Of a DNA stretch of 8,833 bases, positions 1-7,100 are shown one piece after another (within the stretch, counting starts at the first letter, position 1; every line of letters begins with the position of its first letter). The notes under the pieces are model-generated. The model did not search any database, had not been told where the DNA came from, and worked only from the letters and a program-made list of their open reading frames with translations. This DNA comes from Terriglobales bacterium (GTDB lineage Bacteria > Acidobacteriota > Terriglobia > Terriglobales > Acidobacteriaceae): contig JAATFE010000242.1 of the NCBI GenBank assembly GCA_015655365.1, positions 1 through 8,833 on the forward strand, read 5' to 3'. A program made the position numbers and the translations under genes.

Positions 1-393
1 AATGGAACCGGTCAGAGTGTCGGAGGCGTTTGTAATGGGCGTCAAATAGCCGCTGGAGGTTTGCGCTAGGCTGGTCACCATCACGATGTGGGTTCCCGCC
101 ACCGCAGAAGACGACGCCGAGGTCAACTCCAGCACGTTGGTATTGGAGCTGGACCCCGTCTTCTCTGCCATGATTCCTTCGAGGTCGGTGAGCGAACTCA
201 TGGCGTTGGAGAGGTTTGAGAACAGCGTTCCGAGACTGGAGATGGCTGTGTCCTGGCTCTGCAAGGACTTCAACTGTGTTTTCCACGGCGTTTCAACATT
301 CTGAAGATTCGCGACAATCGAAGAGACTGTCGCGCTCACGTCGAATCCGGTTCCGCTGGTTGGCGACCCGAAACTCAGTCCTACTGTGCCCAT
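1..393 (-). CDS. fliD: Flagellar hook-associated protein 2 (filament cap FliD), N-terminal 131 residues, cut by window edge
   Basis: FliD caps the growing flagellar filament outside the cell and guides folding of incoming flagellin. The minus-strand frame is open from an ATG at 393-391 to the window edge, giving 131 residues. The start MGTVGLSFGSPTSGTGFDV is the usual FliD opening: a short Gly/Ser/Thr-rich stretch, then the coiled-coil-forming D0/D1 helix containing ETPWKTQLKSLQSQ and SLGTLFSNLSNAMSSL. Near residues 100-115 the segment SAVAGTHIVMVTSLAQ matches the conserved FliD_N pattern (A.aG.h.I.V..LAq). A GGAGGG Shine-Dalgarno at 403-398, 4 nt from the ATG, supports this start. The gene lies downstream of flagellin on the same strand, the common fliC-fliD order, but a strong terminator sits between them, so it probably has its own promoter. 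I found no convincing sigma-28 site at 394-485. The C-terminal half is outside the window. Confidence 0.93.
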   Translation of the reverse strand, partial: MGTVGLSFGSPTSGTGFDVSATVSSIVANLQNVETPWKTQLKSLQSQDTAISSLGTLFSNLSNAMSSLTDLEGIMAEKTGSSSNTNVLELTSASSSAVAGTHIVMVTSLAQTSSGYLTPITNASDTLTGSI

Positions 394-481
394 CGCACCC
401 TCCGGGACAGGCTCAAGCAGTCGTTGAACCACACCGCCTTGAGGCTTATTGGAAAAAGCTCATGTTTTCTCGTCTCGACGC

Positions 482-509
482 AAAAGAGGGCGTCCTTGAG
501 GACGCCCTC
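482..509 (-). terminator. Intrinsic terminator after flagellin
   Basis: A perfect 10-bp inverted repeat (486-495 GAGGGCGTCC and 500-509 GGACGCCCTC) encloses a 4-nt loop. Read on the minus strand, the stem is followed at once by TTTT. It lies 67-94 nt beyond the flagellin stop codon and before fliD, so it should end most flagellin transcripts and protect their 3' end. The opposite strand has AAAA before the stem and no T-run after it, so it acts in one direction. Confidence 0.9.
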
Positions 510-575
510 CCCCTGGTTGAACGGCATCGTTGCCGGTTACAGCCCTACGACAAGGACTATCGCCGGGTACGCGAA

Positions 576-1895
576 TTACTGCAACAGTTTGGTGACTTCC
601 TGCTGCACGCTGTTGGCCTGCGCCAGAGCCGAGATGCCGGTCTGGCTCAGAATCTCGTACTTGGACATGGCCGTCGAGGCTGACGCATAGTCAGTGGCCT
701 GCACCGCGTTCTGCGCGGCGCCGATATTCTCCTGCTGCGTGCTCAGCACGGAACTGACGGCATCGAGAGTATTGATCTGCGCGCCGATGTAACCGTCCTG
801 TGCCGCCACGTCGGTAATTGCCGCATTGAGTTCAGTCAGTGCGTTTTGTGCGTTGCCCGGGCTGGTCAGGTCGGAACCGCTCAGGCTCTGACCACGTTGA
901 TCGGAATAGCTGATCGTTGCGGTTCCCGAAGTCCCGGTGGCAAAAGTCGGGCCGGCTGTCTGGTTTGTTTGGGCATCTTCGACCGCATCCGCACCTTCGG
1001 TTACCTGGACATTGCCCGCACCGGTGGCAGCCGAACCGACCGAGACAGGACCATTGATGATGATGCCGGTGTCGCCGGTCGCATGCACACTTCCGCCGAC
1101 CGATGCGCCGGCTTCTTCCGCCGTGCCGAAAGACGCGGTGATATTCAGACCCGAGTTGTTGATGGCGCTGATCAAGCCCTGGACGGTGTTGGCGTAGGCG
1201 CTGCCGGCTCCGGCAGTAATGGTCGCAGTCTGCGCCGCCCCTCCACTCTGCGGCACGTAGCTGACGGCGATGGTTGTGGTGGCTCCCGACAGGTTGTCGC
1301 CAACGTTCGCATTGGTGCCAGCCATTGCGTTCAGGTCAATGAAAACACTCGATCCAGCGCTATAACCGATACTTCCCGCGGTGTCGCCCACGTTGGACGA
1401 AGACAGCGCGCGGATATTCAGGGAGTCGATCAACGCGCTCCTGGAGGAAGAATCGCCGGTGTAGATGTTCGTGGTCGTGTTGAAGACCGTTTGCTGGTTG
1501 TAGGTTGTCGTCGATCCGATGATGTCGATTTCATCCAGAATCGATTTGTATTCCTGGTTGGCCGAAGTCTGTTGTGCGCCGGTCAGGGTGCTGTTCGAGA
1601 CCTCGGTGGCCAGCGTCACGGCACGGTTGAGCAGATTCGTCACTTGCGAGAGAGCGCCATCGGCCACCTTCAGCAAGCCGACGCCCTCACTGGCGTTGGT
1701 TTGCGACTGGGCCAGCGCCGTCTGATTGGCCTGCAGCCCATTCACCAGGGAAAGGCCGGCAGCGTCGTCCGCTCCGGAGTTGATCTTCGACCCGGAGGAC
1801 AACTGCTGCAGCACGTTGCTCAGACTGTTACTGGTGTTATTCAGATTGTTCTCGGCATAGATCGCAGAGATGTTATTCAAGACACCCAGGGACAT
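576..1895 (-). CDS. fliC: Flagellin, the filament subunit (439 residues)
   Basis: This is the structural protein of the flagellar filament, exported by the flagellar type III apparatus and polymerised outside the cell. The start is the ATG at 1895-1893 because AAGGAG lies 5 nt upstream and the protein then begins MSLGVLNNISAIYAENNL, the expected D0 helix. An in-frame ATG 57 codons further upstream would add low-complexity sequence that does not belong to flagellin. Residues 1-140 form N-terminal D0/D1 (QQLSSGSKINSGADDAAGLS at 31-50). Residues 350-439 form C-terminal D1/D0, ending LAQANSVQQEVTKLLQ. Residues about 140-345 are a Gly/Ala/Thr/Ser-rich surface region containing a Flagellin_IN-like motif (TVQGLISAINNSGLNITAS, 237-255). 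R91, L95 and E115 align with the TLR5-contacting R90, L94 and E114 of Salmonella FliC. There is no Sec signal, as expected. It has its own sigma-28 promoter and terminator, which fits a highly expressed late gene. Confidence 0.96.
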   Translation of the reverse strand: MSLGVLNNISAIYAENNLNNTSNSLSNVLQQLSSGSKINSGADDAAGLSLVNGLQANQTALAQSQTNASEGVGLLKVADGALSQVTNLLNRAVTLATEVSNSTLTGAQQTSANQEYKSILDEIDIIGSTTTYNQQTVFNTTTNIYTGDSSSRSALIDSLNIRALSSSNVGDTAGSIGYSAGSSVFIDLNAMAGTNANVGDNLSGATTTIAVSYVPQSGGAAQTATITAGAGSAYANTVQGLISAINNSGLNITASFGTAEEAGASVGGSVHATGDTGIIINGPVSVGSAATGAGNVQVTEGADAVEDAQTNQTAGPTFATGTSGTATISYSDQRGQSLSGSDLTSPGNAQNALTELNAAITDVAAQDGYIGAQINTLDAVSSVLSTQQENIGAAQNAVQATDYASASTAMSKYEILSQTGISALAQANSVQQEVTKLLQ

Positions 1896-1900
1896 GGGGT

Positions 1901-1910
1901 ACTCCTTGTG
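1901..1910 (-). promoter_or_regulatory. Flagellin ribosome binding site overlapping a CsrA-like site
   Basis: On the minus strand the leader reads CACAAGGAGT, with AAGGAG 5 nt from the flagellin ATG. This is a strong Shine-Dalgarno and decides the start. The same bases (ACAAGGA) match the core of the CsrA recognition consensus (ACARGGANG). Two more GGA triplets lie upstream in the leader, at 1936-1934 and 1949-1947. CsrA represses flagellin translation this way in Bacillus hag, so CsrA/FliW-type control is a reasonable inference. No csrA or fliW gene is present in the window. Confidence 0.5.
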
Positions 1911-2007
1911 GATGCGTGGATTTGCGGCCCTTCTCCGAATGCTTGCTCCCAATGTTTTGTGTGGCCCCGGGCTGCCGCTTCGGAAGGCACCGCCGCATCT
2001 GGCCCTT

Positions 2008-2034
2008 TCTTCGGCGCAGGCTTTGGCAACTTTA
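2008..2034 (-). promoter_or_regulatory. Sigma-28 (FliA-type) promoter of flagellin
   Basis: On the minus strand TAAAGTTG (2034-2027) is followed after exactly 11 nt by GCCGAAGA (2015-2008). The enteric FliA consensus is TAAAGTTT-N11-GCCGATAA, so the match is 7/8 and 6/8 with the exact spacing. Transcription would start near 2001, leaving a leader of about 105 nt before the flagellin ATG. This is the expected class of promoter for a late filament gene. Confidence 0.85.
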
Positions 2035-2048
2035 TTGCGTGGAGTGTT

Positions 2049-2072
2049 GTGTCCTTGCGGGGACACTTTTTT
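2049..2072 (+). terminator. Intrinsic terminator on the plus strand with no recognised gene before it
   Basis: GTGTCC (2049-2054), loop TTGCGG (2055-2060) and GGACAC (2061-2066) form a 6-bp stem, or 7 bp with one G-T pair, followed directly by six T (2067-2072) on the plus strand. It lies between the divergent flagellin promoter and flbD. The only transcript it could end is one running antisense to the flagellin 5' region, or a small RNA from within it. It could simply insulate flbD from antisense read-through. On the minus strand it lacks a T-run. Confidence 0.65.
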
Positions 2073-2108
2073 CTCGTATTTCTAATCTTTTATCCTTTTG
2101 GGCGGTCC

Positions 2109-2116
2109 GCCGATAA
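2109..2116 (+). promoter_or_regulatory. Possible sigma-28 -10 element before flbD
   Basis: GCCGATAA is an exact match to the FliA -10 octamer, on the flbD strand. The expected -35 (TAAA, 15 nt upstream) is not present: the bases there are T-rich (TTAT). Transcription would begin near 2124, right at the flbD Shine-Dalgarno (GAAGGAG, 2124-2130), leaving only about 17 nt of leader. It could be a weak flagellar promoter or chance. Confidence 0.3.
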
Positions 2117-2140
2117 ACCCATCGAAGGAGTTATACGGCG

Positions 2141-2437
2141 ATGATCGAACTTACCCGTCTCAACGGCACTCCGATCGTGCTGAACAGCGACTTGATCAAA
2201 ACGGCCGAAGCTTCGCCGGACACGATGCTTACGCTCATCAATGGAGAGAAGCTGATTGTCCGCGAGGACTACGCCGAGGTCACCGAGCGGGTGCTGGCGT
2301 ACCGCGCCCGGTTGCTGGTCTCCGTGGCCCGATGCCTGCCATCCCATGGCGATTTGCAGCGGGTGGTTTCCATTGCCAGTCTGGACCCTTCTCACCATTC
2401 CAATTCCACGCAGGACGACCTGCACCACGGCCGTTGA
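2141..2437 (+). CDS. flbD: FlbD-family small flagellar protein (98 residues)
   Basis: This is a small cytoplasmic protein of the FlbD family (the short family found beside motA in many bacteria, not the Caulobacter sigma-54 activator of the same name). Its exact role in flagellar function is poorly defined. The diagnostic pattern is present: MIELTRLNG, then LNSDLIKTAEASPDTMLTLINGEKL, then VREDYAEVTERVLAYR. The ATG at 2141 is preceded by GAAGGAG at 2124-2130, with a rather long 10-nt spacing. The conserved domain occupies about residues 1-58. Residues about 59-98 form a tail rich in Ser, His and Asp that I do not recognise; many relatives stop soon after the conserved part. It stands 46 nt before motA on the same strand, a typical flbD-motA-motB arrangement. 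Confidence 0.88.
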   Translation: MIELTRLNGTPIVLNSDLIKTAEASPDTMLTLINGEKLIVREDYAEVTERVLAYRARLLVSVARCLPSHGDLQRVVSIASLDPSHHSNSTQDDLHHGR

Positions 2438-2483
2438 TGGTTCGATCCGAAGTACCCACGCCGGTTTACCGGAGAAGATTCTC

Positions 2484-3257
2484 ATGGACAAATCGAGTAT
2501 TGGCGGAGTCTTCCTAGCGGTAGCCGGCATCGTAACCGGGTTGTTCATCGAAGGCGGCAATTTAGGCCAGGTTCTGCAGCCCACCGCAGCTCTGATCGTC
2601 TTCGGCGGCACGATGGGCGCGGTTCTCCTTCAATTCCCCCTGCACACCGTACTGGCCGCTTTCCGCAGTCTGGCTCACCTGTTTGCAGCGCCGCAGAAGC
2701 AGCACGACCACCTGATCCGCCAACTGGTCTCCTTCGCCAACAAAGCCCGACGTAACGGCGTCGTCTCGCTCGATGCCGACCTGCAGACCATCCAGGAGCC
2801 ATTTCTCAAACAGGCCGTAATGCTGGCGGTGGATGGCACGGACTCCACCGAACTGCGCAAGATCATGCGCGTGAGCATCGACTCCACCGCCGAAAGCGAA
2901 GAGCGGCTGCCGTTGGTTTTTGAGTCGGCGGGCGGCTTCTCGCCCACGATCGGCATTCTCGGCGCAGTGCTCGGGTTGATTCAGGTGATGCAGCATCTGG
3001 ACAACATTCAGGAAGTGGGCCGGGGCATCGCGGTGGCCTTTGTCGCGACGATCTACGGCGTGGGCATCGCCAATCTCTTCTTTCTGCCCCTGGCCGGCAA
3101 GATGCGCCTACGCATCCACGACATCCATCAGCGCCGCGAGATGATGTTGGAAGGAGTCATTTCCATCCTCGAAGGGATGAACCCGCGCATGCTGGAAGTC
3201 AAGCTGGCCGGCTTTGTAGACCACTCCACCCGCCAGCAAAGAGAGCGCGCCGCATGA
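2484..3257 (+). CDS. motA: Flagellar motor stator protein, MotA/MotC type (257 residues)
   Basis: MotA-type subunits surround the MotB-type dimer in the inner membrane, conduct H+ or Na+ and push on the rotor protein FliG. Four membrane segments can be seen near residues 5-22, 33-52, 148-170 and 181-203. The cytoplasmic loop between the second and third carries NKARRNGVVSLD, in which R89 and D97 align with the FliG-contacting R90 and E98 of E. coli MotA. P154 (GFSPTIGILG) and P202 (FFLPLAGK) occupy the positions of the conserved prolines. The segments GAVLGLIQVM and GIAVAFVATIYGVGIANL, and the end EGMNPRMLEVKL, are typical of the shorter MotA/PomA/MotC group. The ATG at 2484 has GGAGAA at 2471-2476. 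A longer open frame upstream (from 2256) only overlaps flbD and lacks MotA-like sequence. The stop overlaps the next start (ATGA). Confidence 0.95.
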   Translation: MDKSSIGGVFLAVAGIVTGLFIEGGNLGQVLQPTAALIVFGGTMGAVLLQFPLHTVLAAFRSLAHLFAAPQKQHDHLIRQLVSFANKARRNGVVSLDADLQTIQEPFLKQAVMLAVDGTDSTELRKIMRVSIDSTAESEERLPLVFESAGGFSPTIGILGAVLGLIQVMQHLDNIQEVGRGIAVAFVATIYGVGIANLFFLPLAGKMRLRIHDIHQRREMMLEGVISILEGMNPRMLEVKLAGFVDHSTRQQRERAA

Positions 3258-4063
3258 CTCCCCGGCCCCACAAGCGCGTCAACCAGGATCGCTGGCTGGT
3301 CTCCTATGCCGACTTCATTACTTTGCTGTTTGGTTTCTTCGTGCTTCTCTACGCTTTTGCCAAGGCCGACCAAAAGAAGCAGATGCAGGTGACCGAGTCC
3401 ATCGATGCTGCATTCCAGTCCCTGGGCATCTTTCCCGATGCCTCCCGCAAGTCGGCCAAAGACGCCGGGGGCGGCACAGAACAGGCGGTTGCTCCCATCA
3501 ACATCGCGATGGGGGAGGATGTGCTTGCGCCGGCCAAGGTCAAGGACGACCTCAGCCTGATTCGCCGCGATCTGCAACAGATGCTTTCCAACCAGGTTGC
3601 CCAGCACACGGTTTCGATCCAGATAGGTCGCGACGGGTTGGTCATCAGTCTTCGCGTGGCGGGATTCTTTGGTTCCGGATCCGCCACCCCGCAGCCTGAG
3701 ACGCTGCCCACACTGCGCCAGATCGCAACGTCTCTCGGCCGCACCCCTTACGATTTGCGCATCGAGGGCCATACCGACAACATTCCCATCCACACTGCCG
3801 AATTCGACTCGAACTGGGAACTCTCATCGGCCCGCGCCACCCGCATTGCACGGATCTTCATCGAATTGCACGCCATGCCGGCAGATCGCGTCTCGGCGGC
3901 CGGCTATGCCGAGTTCCATCCCGTAGCCAGCAACGAAACCGCAGATGGCCGAGCACAAAACCGCCGCGTGGATCTTGTCGTTCTACCGCGCAGCAAGATC
4001 GACTTCTCGATGCCTGAATCAGTTCACGCCTCCGGCGCATGGCGCAAGATCACTGACGAGTAG
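3254..4063 (+). CDS. motB: Flagellar motor stator protein, MotB/MotD type (269 residues)
   Basis: This is the stator subunit that anchors the motor to peptidoglycan and supplies the ion-binding aspartate. A short cytoplasmic N-terminus leads into one membrane segment (about residues 14-36, RWLVSYADFITLLFGFFVLL). D20 lies at the position of the essential D32 of E. coli MotB. Residues about 40-125 are the plug/linker region. Residues about 128-246 form the OmpA-like peptidoglycan-binding domain: GHTD (172-175), SNWELSSAR (186-194), GYAEFHP (217-223) and GRAQNRRVD (232-240). The start of the membrane segment (RWLVSYADFITLLF) looks closer to MotD of pseudomonads than to E. coli MotB, so motD is a possible name. 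The gene is translationally coupled to motA by a 4-nt ATGA overlap. No convincing terminator lies in the 49 bases after its stop. Confidence 0.95.
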   Translation: MTPRPHKRVNQDRWLVSYADFITLLFGFFVLLYAFAKADQKKQMQVTESIDAAFQSLGIFPDASRKSAKDAGGGTEQAVAPINIAMGEDVLAPAKVKDDLSLIRRDLQQMLSNQVAQHTVSIQIGRDGLVISLRVAGFFGSGSATPQPETLPTLRQIATSLGRTPYDLRIEGHTDNIPIHTAEFDSNWELSSARATRIARIFIELHAMPADRVSAAGYAEFHPVASNETADGRAQNRRVDLVVLPRSKIDFSMPESVHASGAWRKITDE

Positions 4064-4112
4064 AAGAGAGTTGAGACGGCACTCAGAGTCTTTCCCGGGG
4101 CCGGCAGCTTCC

Positions 4113-7100
4113 TCAGCTTGCCTGCATTGGAATCTCAAGGTGACTGAGCAATGCAGATTGCAGGCTATGCAGTTCTCCCAGGCCTGCGACGCCCTTGGCA
4201 TTCCAGCCCTGCGCCTTCAGATCCAGCAAGGCTGCCGCCAAGCCGTGGATCTGCTCGTGTATCGCGTGGATTGCTTGAAGGTCTGGCAAGCCGCCGCGCC
4301 CGGCACGGTCCTCGACCTCCAGCCAGGCACAGAATCGGCATGTGCCACGATCGACAGCCGGTGCGGCGTGACGTTCGCCTTTCAGGAAAGCATCGATGGC
4401 TGAGAGCCAGGCACGATGTTCCACGCCGGCATAAAGCGCCTGACGGCCATCTGTGCCGACGATGGACGCATTCTCCCAGCGGGGATCGGGACGCCACGCC
4501 GCCACCCAGCCGGGAAACTGGTCTGCGGGCATGGGCCGCGCGATGCCGTATCCCTGAGCCAGTTCGCAGCCGAGCAGAAGCAGCAGCAAGCCGTGCTCCA
4601 CAGTCTCGACGCCTTCGGCGATTACCACGCGGTGAAATGCGGCGGCCAAGCCCAGCACGCCTTCGAGAATGCTCAGACTCTCCGCGTCGTCCAGTATCTC
4701 GCGCACAAAGCTCTGATCGATCTTGAGAACATTTGCGGGCAAGCGCTTCAGGTAGGTGAGCGAAGAATAGCCGGTACCAAAGTCGTCCAGGGCAAACAAT
4801 ACGCCGAACTCGCGGCAGGCATTGATAACCTTGGACACTTGAACGACGTCTTGCAGGGCGCTGGTTTCCAGGACCTCGAGTTCCAGACGAGACGATTCGA
4901 TGCCGGGATGACGCGCGAGTATTCCGCGCAGGCGATCCACGAAATCTCCCTGTTGCAACTGGAGCGCGCCCACATTCACGCTCACGGGAATGTCCAGGCC
5001 ACTCGTGCGCCATCTTTCCATCTGGGAAAGGGCGGTGTCTATGACCCACTCCCCCACCTCGACCGCGAGCTGATGCTCTTCAATCACCGGCAGGAACATG
5101 GCCGGCGGCAGCAAACCGCGTTCGGGGTGCTGCCAGCGAATCAACGCCTCGGCGCCGATAACCGCCCCGGTGCGCATGTTCACCTTGGGCTGGTAATACA
5201 AGACGAATTCGTGTTCCGCCAGGGCGCGGCCGATATGTGCAAGGTCCTCGTGATGGCCGCGCACGCTGAGATCCTGATTGGGATCGAAGATATGGTAGCG
5301 GTTCCTGCCCGCGAGTTTGGCCTGATACATGGCCTGGTCGGCCTGCCGCATCAGTTGGTCGGCGGCCACTTCTTCTGCCTGCGGATAAAAGGTCACGCCC
5401 ACGCTAGCCGACACTTGAAAAGTCATCCCATCCACTTGCACCGATTCGGCAGCCGCCGCGAGCAGCCTGTCCAACGCTATTTCGCTGGCAGCAACGTCGG
5501 CGAGGTCGAGCAGCACCGCGACAAACTCGTCTCCGCCCAAACGAGCCAAGGTATCGCCTTCGCGGAGGGTCTGCTTCATGGTGTGCGACACAGCGGCCAG
5601 CAACAGGTCGCCTGCCTCGTGGCCGTAACGGTCGTTGATGGCTTTGAAGCCATCCAGATCGAGGTAGGCCACCGCCAGCACTCGTTTCTGCCGGTGCATC
5701 TGGGCCATGCCCTGGCGCAACCGGTCGGCCAGCAACACCCGGTTAGGCAGCCCGGTCAGCACATCGTAGTGGGCAATATGTTCCAGCTTTCGCTCGTGCT
5801 CCTTGAGCTGAGTAATATCGGAGAACAAGGCCACATAGCGCTGCACGTTGCCGCCGGCTTCATAAATCGCGCTGATGGTGAGCATCTCGGCAAAGATCTC
5901 ACCGTTCTTGTCCCGATTCCAAATCTCTCCCGACCATTGGCCCTTGTCCTTGAGGGCCCGCCACATCTCCGCGTAGAAATCAGCGGTCTGGATGCCGGAC
6001 TTGAGCAGGCGCGTGTGGCGTCCCAACACCTCATCGCGGCTGTAGCCTGTGATGCGGCTAAACATGTTGTTGACTTCTACGATCAGGCCATTCGGATCGG
6101 TAATCAGAATCCCCTCGCGGGCATGGGTGAAAACGCTGGCGGCGAGTTGGAGACGTTCTTCGGTCCGCTTCTGCTGCGTAACGTCTTCGGTGAAGAGAAT
6201 GATGCCGCCCACAGCGCCACTGGCGGTCTGCCATGGCAATACCTCTCCCCGCCACCACTGCACACTGCCGTCCGGCACTTCATAGCAGCCTTCTTCGACG
6301 TGTACGGTTTCGCCTGCCAGGGCTCGACTGAGCGCGTCTTTCCAGATTTCCGGAATATATGGAAGCATCTCGAGATAAGTGCGCCCGATTACCTCTTTAC
6401 CGGCAAGAAAATTTGCCTCCTGCCAACGGCGATTGACGGCCACAAAACGCATTTCCGTGTCCATCATGGCCAAGGCGGCAGGCGCGTGGTCAATGAAGAG
6501 TTGAAGTAATTCCTTGCTCTCCCGCAGTGCGGCATCCGCCCGCTTGTGCTCGGTAATATCGAGCATTGTGCCGAGGAAGGTTTTCGGCTTGCCGTCAGGC
6601 CCATAAAACATTTCCGCTTGAGAATGCGTCCACAGAACAGCGCCATCGCGGCGCACGATGCGATGTTCAAGGTCGAATGTCTTCTTGCCCTGAAACACCA
6701 GCTCGAAGTTCCGTTTCACGATTGCCAAGTCGTCCGGATGGACGATTCCGGCGACCTGTTTGGGGGTCCACTTGTATTCCGTGGCAGCGATACCAAAGAG
6801 GTGGCAGGCTTCATCGGATAGCAAAACCTCGTTGGTCTCCAGATCCCAATCCAGAAGCCCCATTTTGGTTACTCGTTGCGCCCGTGCCAGCCGCTCCGCG
6901 CTTCTGACCAAGGCCTCTTCAGCCAGTTTGTGCTCGGTGATGTCCTGAATGGTGCCCCGCATCCTCAGCGGATTGCCCTGGATGTCGCACTCCAGCCTGC
7001 CCAGCCCATGGACCCAGCGCACCGCCTGGTCCGCGAGCCGGACGATACGGTATTCCTTGTCGAATTGCTTGCCCTGGCCTAGAACTTCATCCTGGAAATG

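Noticed and set aside
417..431. Possible sigma-54 promoter of fliD (GG-N10-GC on the minus strand)
   Set aside because: The GG/GC spacing fits, but the flanking bases are only partly consensus, and the start site would fall almost on the Shine-Dalgarno.
446..469. Possible sigma-28 promoter of fliD (TCCAATAA on the minus strand)
   Set aside because: The octamer is only 6/8 and no TAAA lies at the required 15-nt distance.
1896..2066. N-terminal extension of flagellin by 57 codons
   Set aside because: The extension would translate the promoter and leader, does not resemble flagellin, and the ATG at 1895 has a strong Shine-Dalgarno.
846..2144. A 432-codon open frame on the plus strand across flagellin
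   Set aside because: It is antisense to a clear flagellin gene, Arg/Gly-rich, and without any family signature. It is a shadow frame.
2256..2483. Upstream extension of motA
   Set aside because: It overlaps flbD in another frame. The MotA family begins at the membrane segment coded from 2484, which has its own ribosome binding site.
4103..4122. Hairpin between motB and the convergent gene
   Set aside because: The stem has a bulge, overlaps the stop codon of the minus-strand gene, and has no T-run on either strand.
4416..6509. A 697-codon open frame on the plus strand
   Set aside because: It is antisense to the GGDEF-EAL gene, has no recognisable domains, and is rich in His, Gln and Arg as expected from the complement of a GC-rich gene.
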